Shown here: positions 28,737-37,141 of the stretch, one piece after another | How the letters are laid out: every line of letters begins with the position of its first letter | Position numbering within the stretch: the first letter of the stretch is position 1 | Notes under the pieces: generated by a model | The model's database searches: none | What the model saw: only the letters and a program-made list of their open reading frames with translations | What the model was told of the DNA's origin: nothing | Translations under genes and position numbers: made by a program | Assembly (NCBI GenBank): GCA_947501355.1 | Contig: CANMVA010000001.1 | Span: 814,001 to 878,000, forward strand | Source: an uncultured Paracoccaceae bacterium | Lineage (GTDB): Bacteria; Pseudomonadota; Alphaproteobacteria; Rhodobacterales; Rhodobacteraceae | Direction of reading: 5' to 3' | Length of the DNA: 64,000 nt

Positions 28737-29488
28737 CCGACGCTGCACATCTGGAAAAAGAGCTGTCTGCCGATGCGTTTGCGCACGCGCTTCTGGGCGC
28801 CCACAGGTCCCGCACAAGGTTTGCGCCGCAAGGGCCTGTCCCGACCACCTCGGAGGAGGCCTTTGCCGCGCAAACCGCTGTGATGGCAGAGCTTGGCCCC
28901 GCGGGTGCCTTCAAGGTCGCCGACAAGCCCGGCGCGCCCTTTGTCATGGCCCCGATCTGTGCAGATCGCGTGCTGCAAACGGGCGCTGATGTTCCCATCC
29001 TTGACAGTGCCGGGATCGAATTGGAGGTCGGGTTCGAGGTTCTGTCGTCATGGACGCCCGGTGCTGATCTTGCGACGATAGCTCGCCATGTCTGGCCGCG
29101 CCCCGTGATCGAGGTGGTCGATACTCGTATCGACGGGCCGCTTGCCGATGATCCGTTCGTCAAACTGGCCGATCTGCAAGCAAACTCGGCGCTGGTTGTC
29201 GGTGCGCGCGCCGACGATTGGGACGGCTCCGATTTCAGCGACGTAGACGCCTATCTGACCTGCGGTGAGACGGTGGTGGTGGACGGCAAAGCCCGCGTTC
29301 CCGGCGGGTCTGCATTGAACATGCTTGCCAAATTGGCGGACCGCATCGGTGCGCATTGCGGCGGGCTTCAGCCGGGCCAGATTGTCATTACCGGATCGCT
29401 GTCGGGGCTGCCCTATTTTGAGGTAGGACAGCAGATACGCGGCAGGATTGCGACGCTGGGGGAGGTTGCCTGCCAGCTTTCACGCTAG
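28733..29488 (+). CDS. 2-keto-4-pentenoate hydratase-like protein (MhpD/FAH family)
   Basis: A 251-residue protein of the MhpD branch of the fumarylacetoacetase fold. The metal-binding acidic residues appear in GIELEVGFEV, and PVIEVVDTRIDGP and QANSALVVGA follow the family order. Members hydrate 2-hydroxypentadienoates or decarboxylate oxo-acids. No meta-cleavage genes are present, so the reaction is open. It is co-transcribed with the GntR gene. Confidence 0.75.
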   Translation: MTDAAHLEKELSADAFAHALLGAHRSRTRFAPQGPVPTTSEEAFAAQTAVMAELGPAGAFKVADKPGAPFVMAPICADRVLQTGADVPILDSAGIELEVGFEVLSSWTPGADLATIARHVWPRPVIEVVDTRIDGPLADDPFVKLADLQANSALVVGARADDWDGSDFSDVDAYLTCGETVVVDGKARVPGGSALNMLAKLADRIGAHCGGLQPGQIVITGSLSGLPYFEVGQQIRGRIATLGEVACQLSR

Positions 29489-29878
29489 GCGTAGGCCGAT
29501 GCGGTTGACGACAACCCAAAGCGCTTTTGGGCTGTGATCCGCGTGAGGCCGTAATCCGATAACTCACGGTCCGGGACGGGTCGCATTCACGTTGCGCCCC
29601 GACGATAACCACCTGTCTTGCCGTGGCCTCTCTACCGTCCTTACCTCAATAAACTGACTTGAATTAAGACAGCTTTCCTGACCTGTCTGGCTGGTAATTC
29701 TTGCCCTAGCGGAAGATCGTGTTGAAAAATGAGGGATCAAACCCGGCTTTGTTTCGATTTTGGACACAATATCTGGTAAATAAATCTTCACAATTACGCT
29801 AAATTTGCTAGGGTCACCGAAATAGTGTGAGTGTGCGGTATTGCAGACATCCTCGCACGGTTGGGACAACAGCAGAGG
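29489..29878. other. Intergenic region upstream of the OmpA-like gene
   Basis: About 390 bp without a convincing gene. A near-perfect hairpin (CCCAAA at 29515-29520 with TTTGGG at 29526-29531) lies 27 bp after the hydratase stop but lacks a T-tract. The right half is AT-rich (29640-29830), consistent with the promoter of the OmpA-like gene. A minus-strand open frame through here looks non-coding. Confidence 0.5.
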
Positions 29879-30532
29879 ATGAGGGCTGTGAGAAAACAAA
29901 TCGCGAAAGCAGCAGCAGGGGCACTCAGCGCAATCGCGTTGTCGATTGTAGGGCTGGTGGCAACGCCCGCTCCGGTCGCCGCCGATGGGCATGGCTATGG
30001 CTATGGCGGCTATGTCAGCAACACGCCGCGCGCGGGCAATGCATCCGGCGGAACACGCACCCGCACCGTGATCGGAGAGCGCTATGTGCCGACGATCTGG
30101 GTTGATCCCGATGGCTGCGAACACTGGGTGATGGATGACGGTGCCGAGGGCTACATGACGCCCCATGTCAGCCGTCAGGGTATCCCGGTCTGTCGTCGCG
30201 GCAATGTCTGCGGCGTGATGAATTCCGACCAGTTCTTTGCCACGGACAGCCACAAGATCACCCGGCACGGCCAGCAGCGCCTGCGGGAGTTTTTCCAGTC
30301 GGCCTCGGCCAGCGCGTTCGTGATCTCGGGTCACACCGACAGCCGCGCGTCGGATGCCTATAACATGCGCTTGTCGCTGAACCGCGCCAACAGCGTGGCC
30401 CGCGTCGGTCAAAGCGTCGGTGCGCGCATCGTGGATGTGCGGGGCTATGGCGAGCGGCAGCCGCGTGCCTCCAATAGATCTGCTGGCGGCATGGCCAAGA
30501 ACCGCCGCGTCGAAATTATCTGCATTCGCTAG
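29879..30532 (+). CDS. OmpA family outer-membrane/peptidoglycan-associated protein
   Basis: A 217-residue exported protein. The signal peptide (about 1-36) ends PVAADG and a glycine/tyrosine-rich linker follows. A short domain (VDPDGCEHWVMDDG then AEGY and PVC) comes next, then an OmpA C-terminal peptidoglycan-binding domain (ISGHTDSRASDAYNMRLSLNRA, GYGERQP, KNRRVEI). It probably anchors the envelope to peptidoglycan. The start could also be the in-frame GTG at 29888. The middle domain recurs in the lipoprotein encoded 12 bp downstream. Confidence 0.85.
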   Translation: MRAVRKQIAKAAAGALSAIALSIVGLVATPAPVAADGHGYGYGGYVSNTPRAGNASGGTRTRTVIGERYVPTIWVDPDGCEHWVMDDGAEGYMTPHVSRQGIPVCRRGNVCGVMNSDQFFATDSHKITRHGQQRLREFFQSASASAFVISGHTDSRASDAYNMRLSLNRANSVARVGQSVGARIVDVRGYGERQPRASNRSAGGMAKNRRVEIICIR

Positions 30533-30544
30533 GGGATCAGGAAC

Positions 30545-30868
30545 ATGAAACTTCTCAAAGCAACACTGATCCTGGCTCTAGGCGTCGGCGTATCTGGCTG
30601 CTCCGAGCGGATCCTGATGGAAGGCCCGCGCAACACCACTGACAAGACGGTTGATGCGGGGCGCGACACCAAGGATCTGAGCCAGCTCAAGGCAGGTGTC
30701 TGGATCGACCCCAACGGCTGTGACCATTGGATCATCGACGATGGTGTTGAAGGCTATCTGTCAGCGCGCCTCGACAAATATGGCAAGCCTGTCTGCTCCG
30801 GTGCAGCCCCTCCGGGCGTGGCGACGGGGCCGTTCAAGTCGGGCTCCAACATCCCCGACACCATCTAA
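30545..30868 (+). CDS. Small lipoprotein sharing a domain with the upstream OmpA-like protein
   Basis: A 107-residue lipoprotein with signal peptide and lipobox VSGC (Cys19). Residues about 53-87 (IDPNGCDHWIIDDG, VEGY, GKPVC) match the middle domain of the preceding OmpA-like protein nearly residue for residue, including both cysteines, but the OmpA domain is absent. AGGA precedes the ATG. It is co-transcribed with the OmpA-like gene and is followed by a terminator. No function is known to me. Confidence 0.8.
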   Translation: MKLLKATLILALGVGVSGCSERILMEGPRNTTDKTVDAGRDTKDLSQLKAGVWIDPNGCDHWIIDDGVEGYLSARLDKYGKPVCSGAAPPGVATGPFKSGSNIPDTI

Positions 30869-30890
30869 GGTGCGCCTCAAAGATCAAAAG

Positions 30891-30923
30891 AAAGGCCGTG
30901 GGCATCTCGCCTGCGGCCTTTTT
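30891..30923 (+). terminator. Rho-independent terminator after the lipoprotein gene
   Basis: AAAGGCCG (30891-30898) pairs with CGGCCTTT (30914-30921), followed by further T residues. It separates the envelope pair from phoH. Confidence 0.8.
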
Positions 30924-31019
30924 CGTTATAATTACGTGACAATGGGCCGACAGACCTTGCGTGTGGCCCGGACCCTTGGCACGGTCGTGACACAGGCTCT
31001 ACTCAAACCGGAGATATGA

Positions 31020-32033
31020 TTGGCCCTTAGCGCGCTGACCCCACCGCCCGACCAGGCAGACGTTCAGGAACTGCTGCTGGAATTTCCCGATAACAGGCTG
31101 CTGATTGATCTGTGCGGGGAGTATGACAAGAACCTCGCCCATATCGAAAATGCACTGTCTGTTCAGATCATCCGCCGGGGCAACCAGCTTGTCGTCATGG
31201 GCGGTGAGACCGGAGACCGTCTGAAAGCGCATCAGTTACTGCAAGAGATGTATCAACGGCTTGAGACCGGCAAGACGCTTGAGACGGGCGATATTGATGC
31301 CGCCATCCGCATGAGCGGGTCCGAGGCTGGGACCGGCACGCGCGGCGGCGACCAGATGGAACTGTTCCAAGGCGGCAAGGTCGAGATCAAGACCCGCAAG
31401 AAAACCGTCGAGCCGCGCACGGACGCCCAAAAAGCCTATGTGCAGGCGCTTTTCGAAAATGAGCTGGCTTTTGGGATTGGCCCCGCAGGCACCGGCAAGA
31501 CCTATCTTGCCGTCGCTGTAGGCGTGTCGATGTTCATCGGCGGTCATGTGGACCGGATCATCCTGTCGCGCCCCGCGGTTGAAGCGGGGGAGCGTCTGGG
31601 CTTTCTGCCCGGCGATATGAAGGACAAGGTCGATCCCTATATGCAGCCGCTTTACGATGCGCTGAATGATTTTCTGCCGGGCAAGCAAACCGCCAAGCTG
31701 ATTGAGGAAAAGCGCATCGAGATCGCGCCGCTGGCGTTTATGCGTGGGCGGACGCTGTCCAATGCGTTCGTGGTTCTGGACGAGGCCCAGAATGCGACCT
31801 CCATGCAGATGAAGATGTTCCTGACCCGTCTGGGCGAAGGCTCTCGCATGGTGATCACCGGCGACAGGTCCCAGATTGACTTGCCGCGCGGGGTTCAGTC
31901 GGGTCTGAAAGACGCCGAGAACCTGCTCAAGCATATCCCCAAGATTTCGTTCAACTATTTCACGTCCAAGGATGTCGTGCGCCACCCGCTGGTCGCCGCG
32001 ATTATCGACGCTTACGAGAAAGCCGAAGGCTAG
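31020..32033 (+). CDS. phoH: PhoH family ATPase
   Basis: A 337-residue PhoH-like NTPase. Walker A GIGPAGTGKT spans about 152-161 and Walker B FVVLDEAQN is near 250, followed by the family stretch SRMVITGDRSQIDLPRG. It acts in RNA metabolism with YbeY, encoded next. It must start at the TTG at 31020: the only nearby ATG (31016) runs into a stop after four codons. GGAG lies at the right distance. It leads the conserved phoH-ybeY-corC-lnt cluster. Confidence 0.93.
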   Translation: MALSALTPPPDQADVQELLLEFPDNRLLIDLCGEYDKNLAHIENALSVQIIRRGNQLVVMGGETGDRLKAHQLLQEMYQRLETGKTLETGDIDAAIRMSGSEAGTGTRGGDQMELFQGGKVEIKTRKKTVEPRTDAQKAYVQALFENELAFGIGPAGTGKTYLAVAVGVSMFIGGHVDRIILSRPAVEAGERLGFLPGDMKDKVDPYMQPLYDALNDFLPGKQTAKLIEEKRIEIAPLAFMRGRTLSNAFVVLDEAQNATSMQMKMFLTRLGEGSRMVITGDRSQIDLPRGVQSGLKDAENLLKHIPKISFNYFTSKDVVRHPLVAAIIDAYEKAEG

Positions 32034-32039
32034 GCACCG

Positions 32040-32543
32040 GTGCCCAGGCTGGTTGAAACACTCATCGAGGATGCGCGCTGGAAGGATATCGGCCTGGCCA
32101 CCTTGGCCGAAGTCGCAGCTCGCAACACGCTCGTGCATCTGTCGCTGGACCCGGAGGACTTTGCGATCAGTCTGATGGGTTGCGATGATGCGCGGATCAT
32201 GGCGCTGAACGACGATTTCCGCGAGAAACCGACGCCTACGAATGTGCTCAGCTGGCCCTCCGACGAACGGGCCGCCGCAACCCCCGGCACCCGCCCCGAC
32301 CCGCCGCATATCGGCCCGATGCCCCCCGAAGAGCTGGGGGATATCGCGATTGCCTATGACACCTGTCTTGCCGAGGCCGAAGCGGCCTCCAAGCAGGTAT
32401 CGGCGCATGTGACGCATCTGATCGTGCATGCGACGTTGCATTTGTTGGGTTACGATCACATATCCGACGCTGATGCGGCCCTTATGGAGGGTCTGGAGGT
32501 GGAAATCCTTGCGTCCATGGGGCAACCGGACCCATATAGTTAA
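32040..32543 (+). CDS. ybeY: Endoribonuclease YbeY
   Basis: A 167-residue metal-dependent endoribonuclease for 16S rRNA 3' maturation and ribosome quality control. The zinc ligands are in the family motif HLIVHATLHLLGYDH: His130, His134 and His140 (H-x3-H-x5-H). The frame begins at a GTG at 32040, 6 bp after phoH. No ATG lies between it and the first conserved strand. Confidence 0.93.
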   Translation: MPRLVETLIEDARWKDIGLATLAEVAARNTLVHLSLDPEDFAISLMGCDDARIMALNDDFREKPTPTNVLSWPSDERAAATPGTRPDPPHIGPMPPEELGDIAIAYDTCLAEAEAASKQVSAHVTHLIVHATLHLLGYDHISDADAALMEGLEVEILASMGQPDPYS

Positions 32544-32583
32544 AAGCTGGGCTTTAAGGCCCGCACATTTTGGAAAAGGAACA

Positions 32584-33438
32584 ATGGCCGACACGTCCGA
32601 GGGCAGCTCTAGCGCAGCGCAAAGCGCGCAAGACCCCGATACCGATAAAACGCCCGGCTTCTTCGGGCGCATCATTTCCTCTCTCAGCCCCGGCGAAGAC
32701 GAGCCCCCTGTCATCGAAGCCCCCGCGCGTCATGTCCCGACCGGTCACGGGATGGGCAATCTTCGCAAGCTCCAGGTCGAAGATGTGATGATCCCCAAGG
32801 TCGAGATCACAGCCGTTCCAAGTGACATCACCAAAGCCGATCTGGTGCAGGTTTTCCGTGACAGCGGTCTGACCCGTTTGCCGGTCTATGAAGGCACGCT
32901 GGACAGCCCCAAGGGCATGGTCCACCTCAAGGATTTTGCGTTGAAATTCGGGTTCAACGGGAACGAGGGGTTCAAGCTGACCGAAGCGATGCGGGATGTG
33001 CTGTATGTGCCGCCCTCCATGCCGATCGGTGTGTTGCTGCAAAAGATGCAAAGCGACCGCACCCATATGGCGCTTGTGATTGACGAATATGGCGGTGTGG
33101 ACGGTTTGCTGACCATCGAGGACCTGATCGAACAGGTCATCGGCGAGATCGAGGACGAACACGACACCGACGACGAACAGCAATGGGTCGAAGAAAAACC
33201 CGGCACCTATCTCGCGCTTGCCACGACGCCGCTTGATGATTTTGAAGAGGCGGTGGGTGCATCCCTGACAGATGAGCTGGACGACGACGAAATCGACACG
33301 TTGGGCGGCATGGTCTTTGTGTTGACGGGCCGCGTCCCGGCGCGCGGTGAAGTGGTGCCACATCCCTCCGGTGCCGAGTTCGAGGTGGTCGACGCCGATC
33401 CGCGCCGGATCAAACGGCTCCGCGTGCGCCTGGACTAA
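32584..33438 (+). CDS. corC: HlyC/CorC family protein with CBS domains
   Basis: A 284-residue protein with two CBS domains (about 60-190; VEDVMIPKVEIT, then LVIDEYGGVDGLLTIEDLIEQVIGEI) and a C-terminal CorC/HlyC domain (about 205-280, GMVFVLTGRVPARGEVV). It is cytoplasmic and associated with magnesium/cobalt efflux or membrane integrity. The ATG at 32584 has AAAAGGAAC ahead. A longer frame overlapping ybeY was rejected. Confidence 0.92.
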   Translation: MADTSEGSSSAAQSAQDPDTDKTPGFFGRIISSLSPGEDEPPVIEAPARHVPTGHGMGNLRKLQVEDVMIPKVEITAVPSDITKADLVQVFRDSGLTRLPVYEGTLDSPKGMVHLKDFALKFGFNGNEGFKLTEAMRDVLYVPPSMPIGVLLQKMQSDRTHMALVIDEYGGVDGLLTIEDLIEQVIGEIEDEHDTDDEQQWVEEKPGTYLALATTPLDDFEEAVGASLTDELDDDEIDTLGGMVFVLTGRVPARGEVVPHPSGAEFEVVDADPRRIKRLRVRLD

Positions 33439-33439
33439 T

Positions 33440-34957
33440 ATGGACACGCAGGGCAGCTGGATCGCATCGCAGACCCGCGCCAGAGTTCTTGCGATGGCGC
33501 TTCTGGCCGGGCTCATAGCGGCCCTTGGAAATGCACCCTTCGATCTGCCGATCTTCAGCCTGTTTGGCCTGATGGTCGCGATGGCGCTTTTTCTGTCAGC
33601 GACCACTTGGCGGCGCGGCTTTCTGATAGGCTGGGCCGTGGGCTTTGGCTGGTTCGCCACCAGCCTGCACTGGATCGTCGAGCCGTTTCTAGTCGACATC
33701 GCCCGCCACGGCTGGATGGCCCCATTTGCGCTGGTGCTTCTGGCTGGTGGTTTGGCGCTTCTCTGGGGGACCGCCTTTGCGCTCGGCGCAAGGTTTCGCG
33801 CAGGGCCGGTGCAGGCGCTCTTGCTGCTCTGCGTGGTCTGGACCGGGGCCGAGGCTTTGCGCGGTGTGCTCTTTACCGGGTTTCCCTGGGCACTGATCGG
33901 GCATGTGCTGATCGACACGCCCTACATGTCTCTGGCGGCTTATATCGGCGCGCTGGGCCTGACACTCGCGCTGTTGCTTACGGCGGCCTGCCTATTGACA
34001 GCACTGTGGTTGAAGCGCTGGGCGCTGATCCCGGCGGTTGGGTTGCTGGGCTTGCCCTTGCTTGTCGTACCAGAGCCGCTTGCGGTCGATCCGGACCGTC
34101 CCATCGTTCGATTGATCCAGCCCAACGCCCCGCAGCACCAGAAATGGGACCCGGATTTCATCCCGATCTTTTACAATCGCCAGTTGGAGTTCACCCGCGC
34201 CGCCCCTGTCGTCGATCTGGTGATCTGGCCCGAGACGGCGATCCCTTACGTGTTGGAGCGCGCAGGTGGCCTCATGGCACAAATCTCCGAGGCCGCGAAC
34301 GGGGCAGGCGTCATTTTGGGGGCGCAACGCTCTGAAGATGCGGATTTCTTTAATTCGTTGGCAGTGATCGGCCCGTCCGGGGCGGTCAGCGCGGTCTATG
34401 ACAAGCACCATCTTGTGCCGTTTGGCGAATATATTCCGCTCGCGCATCTCTTCTCGAATATCGGCTTTCTTGGAGCGGCTGCGCAGGCCACCGGCGGCTA
34501 TACGCGCGGCGCGGGTCCGGAAGTGCTGGATATCGGTCCGCTCGGCAAGGCCCTTCCGCTGATTTGCTACGAGGGCGTTTTCCCGCGCAATCTGCGTCTC
34601 GACGAGCGGCCCGACTGGCTGCTGCTGATCACCAATGACGCGTGGTTCGGTACGTTTTCCGGCCCTTATCAGCATTTGGCCCAAGCCCGCCTGCGCGCGG
34701 TCGAGCAGGGCCTGCCGATGGTGCGCGTTGCCAATACCGGTATCTCGGCAATGATCGACGCGCAGGGGCGTGTCCTTGAAAGCATCCCGCTGGGCGAGGC
34801 GGGTTATCGTGACATCCCATTACCTGCCCCACTTCCGCCCACATTTTACTCCAGAACGGGTGACGGGCCGTTGCTGTTGTTGCTCGTTTTCGTCGCTTTG
34901 ACATTGGTTATGGTGCGAAAACGGTCTTCGATTGACGGCTCTGCGCCACAGGCGTAA
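33440..34957 (+). CDS. lnt: Apolipoprotein N-acyltransferase
   Basis: A 505-residue inner-membrane enzyme that adds the third acyl chain to lipoproteins. The first 210 residues hold about six or seven transmembrane helices. The nitrilase-like periplasmic domain carries the triad Glu265 (IWPETAIPY), Lys322 (YDKHHLVPFGEY) and Cys376 (LICYEGVFP). A final helix is at 470-490. It starts 1 bp after the corC stop. Confidence 0.95.
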   Translation: MDTQGSWIASQTRARVLAMALLAGLIAALGNAPFDLPIFSLFGLMVAMALFLSATTWRRGFLIGWAVGFGWFATSLHWIVEPFLVDIARHGWMAPFALVLLAGGLALLWGTAFALGARFRAGPVQALLLLCVVWTGAEALRGVLFTGFPWALIGHVLIDTPYMSLAAYIGALGLTLALLLTAACLLTALWLKRWALIPAVGLLGLPLLVVPEPLAVDPDRPIVRLIQPNAPQHQKWDPDFIPIFYNRQLEFTRAAPVVDLVIWPETAIPYVLERAGGLMAQISEAANGAGVILGAQRSEDADFFNSLAVIGPSGAVSAVYDKHHLVPFGEYIPLAHLFSNIGFLGAAAQATGGYTRGAGPEVLDIGPLGKALPLICYEGVFPRNLRLDERPDWLLLITNDAWFGTFSGPYQHLAQARLRAVEQGLPMVRVANTGISAMIDAQGRVLESIPLGEAGYRDIPLPAPLPPTFYSRTGDGPLLLLLVFVALTLVMVRKRSSIDGSAPQA

Positions 34958-34975
34958 GCGAGCAGCCATATAAAC

Positions 34976-35023
34976 ACCTGCCACAACGGCTTCCTGACGT
35001 GGTGGGATAACCCAAATGGAGCA
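34976..35023 (+). promoter_or_regulatory. SAM/SAH riboswitch
   Basis: The metK leader fits the SAM/SAH riboswitch class. CCAC (34981-34984) pairs with GTGG (34999-35002) around the conserved loop AACGGCTTCCTGAC. A small variable hairpin (GGG-ATAA-CCC, 35004-35013) follows, and the 3' strand TGGAGCA (35017-35023) can form the pseudoknot with the loop. The Shine-Dalgarno GGAG (35018-35021) lies in the pseudoknot strand, so ligand binding would block metK translation. Confidence 0.88.
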
Positions 35024-35028
35024 CTTTC

Positions 35029-36210
35029 ATGTCCCGCAAGAATTACACCTTCACCTCGGAATCCGTCTCCGAGGGGCACCCTGACAAGGTGTGCGACCGC
35101 ATTTCCGACGCCGTTCTCGACGCATTTCTGGCCGAAGAGCCCGAAGCCCGTGTCGCCGCTGAGACCTTTGCCACCACGAACCGCGTTGTGATCGGTGGGG
35201 AGGTTGGCCTGTCCGACAAATCGAAGCTCAACGATTATCTCGGCCGGATCGAAGATATCGCCCGCGCGTGTATCAAGGACATCGGCTATGAGCAGGACGA
35301 GTTTCACCACGCGACGTGCGAAGTGACAAACCTGCTGCACCCCCAATCGGCGCATATCGCCCAAGGGGTCGACGCCGGAGAGGACAAGGATGAAGGGGCG
35401 GGCGACCAAGGCATTATGTTTGGCTACGCCACCAAAGAGACCGATGCGCTGATGCCCGCGCCGATCCAATATTCCCATGCCATTCTGCGTCGCCTCGCTG
35501 AGGTCCGCAAAGACGGCACCGAGCCGACCTTGCGCCCGGATGCCAAGTCGCAGCTTTCGGTAATTTACGAGGATGGCAAACCGGTGGGCGTGTCCTCCAT
35601 CGTGTTGTCCACACAACATGAATCCGAGGATCAGACCAGCGATGACATCCGTGCGATTGTCGAACCCTACATCCTTGAGGTCCTTCCGGACGGCTGGGTG
35701 ACCGAAGACACCGAATGGTGGGTGAACCCCACAGGCACCTTTGTGATCGGTGGCCCTGACGGCGATGCAGGCCTGACAGGTCGCAAGATCATCGTGGATA
35801 CCTATGGGGGCGCAGCCCCTCATGGCGGCGGTGCGTTCTCGGGCAAAGACCCGACCAAGGTGGACCGCTCTGCGGCCTATGCGGCGCGCTATCTGGCAAA
35901 GAATGTCGTGGCCTCCGGCATGGCCGAGCGCTGCACGATCCAGCTGAGCTATGCGATTGGCGTGGCCAAGCCGCTTTCGATCTATGCTGATACATTCGGC
36001 ACAGGCGAAGTGCCGGATGCACAGATCGAAAAGGCCGTGGCTCAGGCGATGGACCTGACGCCACGCGGCATTCGCGAGCATCTTCAGATGAACCGGCCGA
36101 TCTATGCCCGCACGGCGGCCTATGGCCATTTCGGTCGCAAGCCCGCCGCCGATGGGGGCTTCAGCTGGGAAAAAACCGATCTGGCCGAGGCTCTGCGCCG
36201 CGCGGTCTGA
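35029..36210 (+). CDS. metK: S-adenosylmethionine synthetase
   Basis: A 393-residue enzyme that makes S-adenosylmethionine from methionine and ATP. Signature segments are present: [20 protein letters not shown] at the N terminus, [20 protein letters not shown], and the P-loop-like [19 protein letters not shown]. The protein is cytosolic. It is preceded by a SAM/SAH riboswitch, so its product should repress it. Confidence 0.97.
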   Translation: MSRKNYTFTSESVSEGHPDKVCDRISDAVLDAFLAEEPEARVAAETFATTNRVVIGGEVGLSDKSKLNDYLGRIEDIARACIKDIGYEQDEFHHATCEVTNLLHPQSAHIAQGVDAGEDKDEGAGDQGIMFGYATKETDALMPAPIQYSHAILRRLAEVRKDGTEPTLRPDAKSQLSVIYEDGKPVGVSSIVLSTQHESEDQTSDDIRAIVEPYILEVLPDGWVTEDTEWWVNPTGTFVIGGPDGDAGLTGRKIIVDTYGGAAPHGGGAFSGKDPTKVDRSAAYAARYLAKNVVASGMAERCTIQLSYAIGVAKPLSIYADTFGTGEVPDAQIEKAVAQAMDLTPRGIREHLQMNRPIYARTAAYGHFGRKPAADGGFSWEKTDLAEALRRAV

Positions 36211-36212
36211 CT

Positions 36213-36236
36213 TGGATATTTGAAAAAAGCGAAGAC
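36213..36236 (+). repeat. Short interspersed motif after metK
   Basis: GGATATTTGAAAAAAGCG followed by AAGAC resembles the minus-strand motif at 9002-9034. It abuts the left arm of the long hairpin at 36231. Confidence 0.4.
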
Positions 36237-36282
36237 AAGAGGGCGCGCGTTATCCTTAACGCGCGCCCTCTTGTCTTCTTTT
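36231..36282. terminator. Perfect 22-bp hairpin terminator after metK
   Basis: A perfect 22-bp stem (36231-36252 with 36257-36278) closes on a TCCT loop and is followed by TTTT. It should terminate metK transcription and has enough symmetry to work in both directions. It is unusually long for an intrinsic terminator. Confidence 0.85.
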
Positions 36283-36299
36283 GTCTAAAAATACCTGAA
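36274..36299 (-). repeat. Short interspersed motif, copy C
   Basis: On the minus strand this reads TTCAGGTATTTTTAGACAAA then AGAAG. It matches the plus-strand copy at 5825-5849 in 22 of 25 positions and the first codons of the hydrolase gene at 1263-1285 in its core. It overlaps the end of the metK terminator. Confidence 0.5.
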
Positions 36300-36356
36300 A
36301 CACCCTGATCTCCAGAAGCGTTGCGCTTGCAGTAAAGGCGCACTAGACCCCCGCGC

Positions 36357-37082
36357 ATGACTGACAAGCACCCCAAACGACATTCCTCGGGCGCACCGTG
36401 GCGCAACTTTTATGGCCGGTTTAAAGGCAAAGGCCTGCGCGACAGCCAGCAGGCTTATCTGGACGAGGATCTGGCAAAGCTCTCTCCGGGACCTGTTGGC
36501 TGGGAGGAAAACCCAGACCGCACGCCCCTGGATATCGACGCGCTGTTCGGCGGCAAGGAGATCTGGCTTGAGATCGGCTTTGGCGGCGGGGAGCATTTGG
36601 TGCATCAGGCCGCCGCGAACCCGGATGTCGGGATCATCGGGGCCGAGCCTTATATCAACGGGGTTGCGATGCTGCTTGGCAAGGTGCGCCAAGCCGGCGT
36701 CGAGAACCTGCGCATCTATCCCAATGATGCGCGGCACCTGTTTGACGTGTTGCCCAAAGCCTCTGTGTCGAAAGCGTTCCTTCTCTACCCTGATCCATGG
36801 CCGAAAAAGCGCCATCACCGGCGGCGCTTTGTGACGCCCGAGCATCTTGAGCCCCTGGCGCATGTCTTGAGGCCGGGTGCCGAGTTTCGCGTTGCAACGG
36901 ATATTCCTGATTACGTGCGCCAGACCCTGGAGCAGGTGCCGAAGGCCGGGTTCACCTGGACGGCAGAGAGACCGGCCGACTGGCGCGACCCATGGGCCGA
37001 CTGGATCTCGACGCGCTACGAGCAAAAGGCGTTGCGCGAGGATCGCGTGCCGCATTACCTGACCTTCCGCCGCGACGGTTGA
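36357..37082 (+). CDS. trmB: tRNA (guanine-N7-)-methyltransferase
   Basis: A 241-residue SAM-dependent enzyme that makes m7G46 in tRNA variable loops. The SAM motif is LEIGFGGGEHLVHQA, followed by IGAEPYINGV. The family motif YPDPWPKKRHHRRRFV contains the catalytic Asp, and the C terminus ends RYEQKAL. It lies downstream of metK beyond the long terminator, so it probably has its own promoter. Confidence 0.95.
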   Translation: MTDKHPKRHSSGAPWRNFYGRFKGKGLRDSQQAYLDEDLAKLSPGPVGWEENPDRTPLDIDALFGGKEIWLEIGFGGGEHLVHQAAANPDVGIIGAEPYINGVAMLLGKVRQAGVENLRIYPNDARHLFDVLPKASVSKAFLLYPDPWPKKRHHRRRFVTPEHLEPLAHVLRPGAEFRVATDIPDYVRQTLEQVPKAGFTWTAERPADWRDPWADWISTRYEQKALREDRVPHYLTFRRDG

Positions 37083-37141
37083 GGGTTTTCCCCTGTCGCC
37101 CGCCGCGCTAAGAGGCACTGAACGTCACGAAAGGTCTTTTG

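Noticed and set aside
29564-30412. Minus-strand frame across the OmpA-like gene and its promoter
   Set aside because: It reads through both an AT-rich promoter region and the conserved OmpA gene in antisense with no motif.
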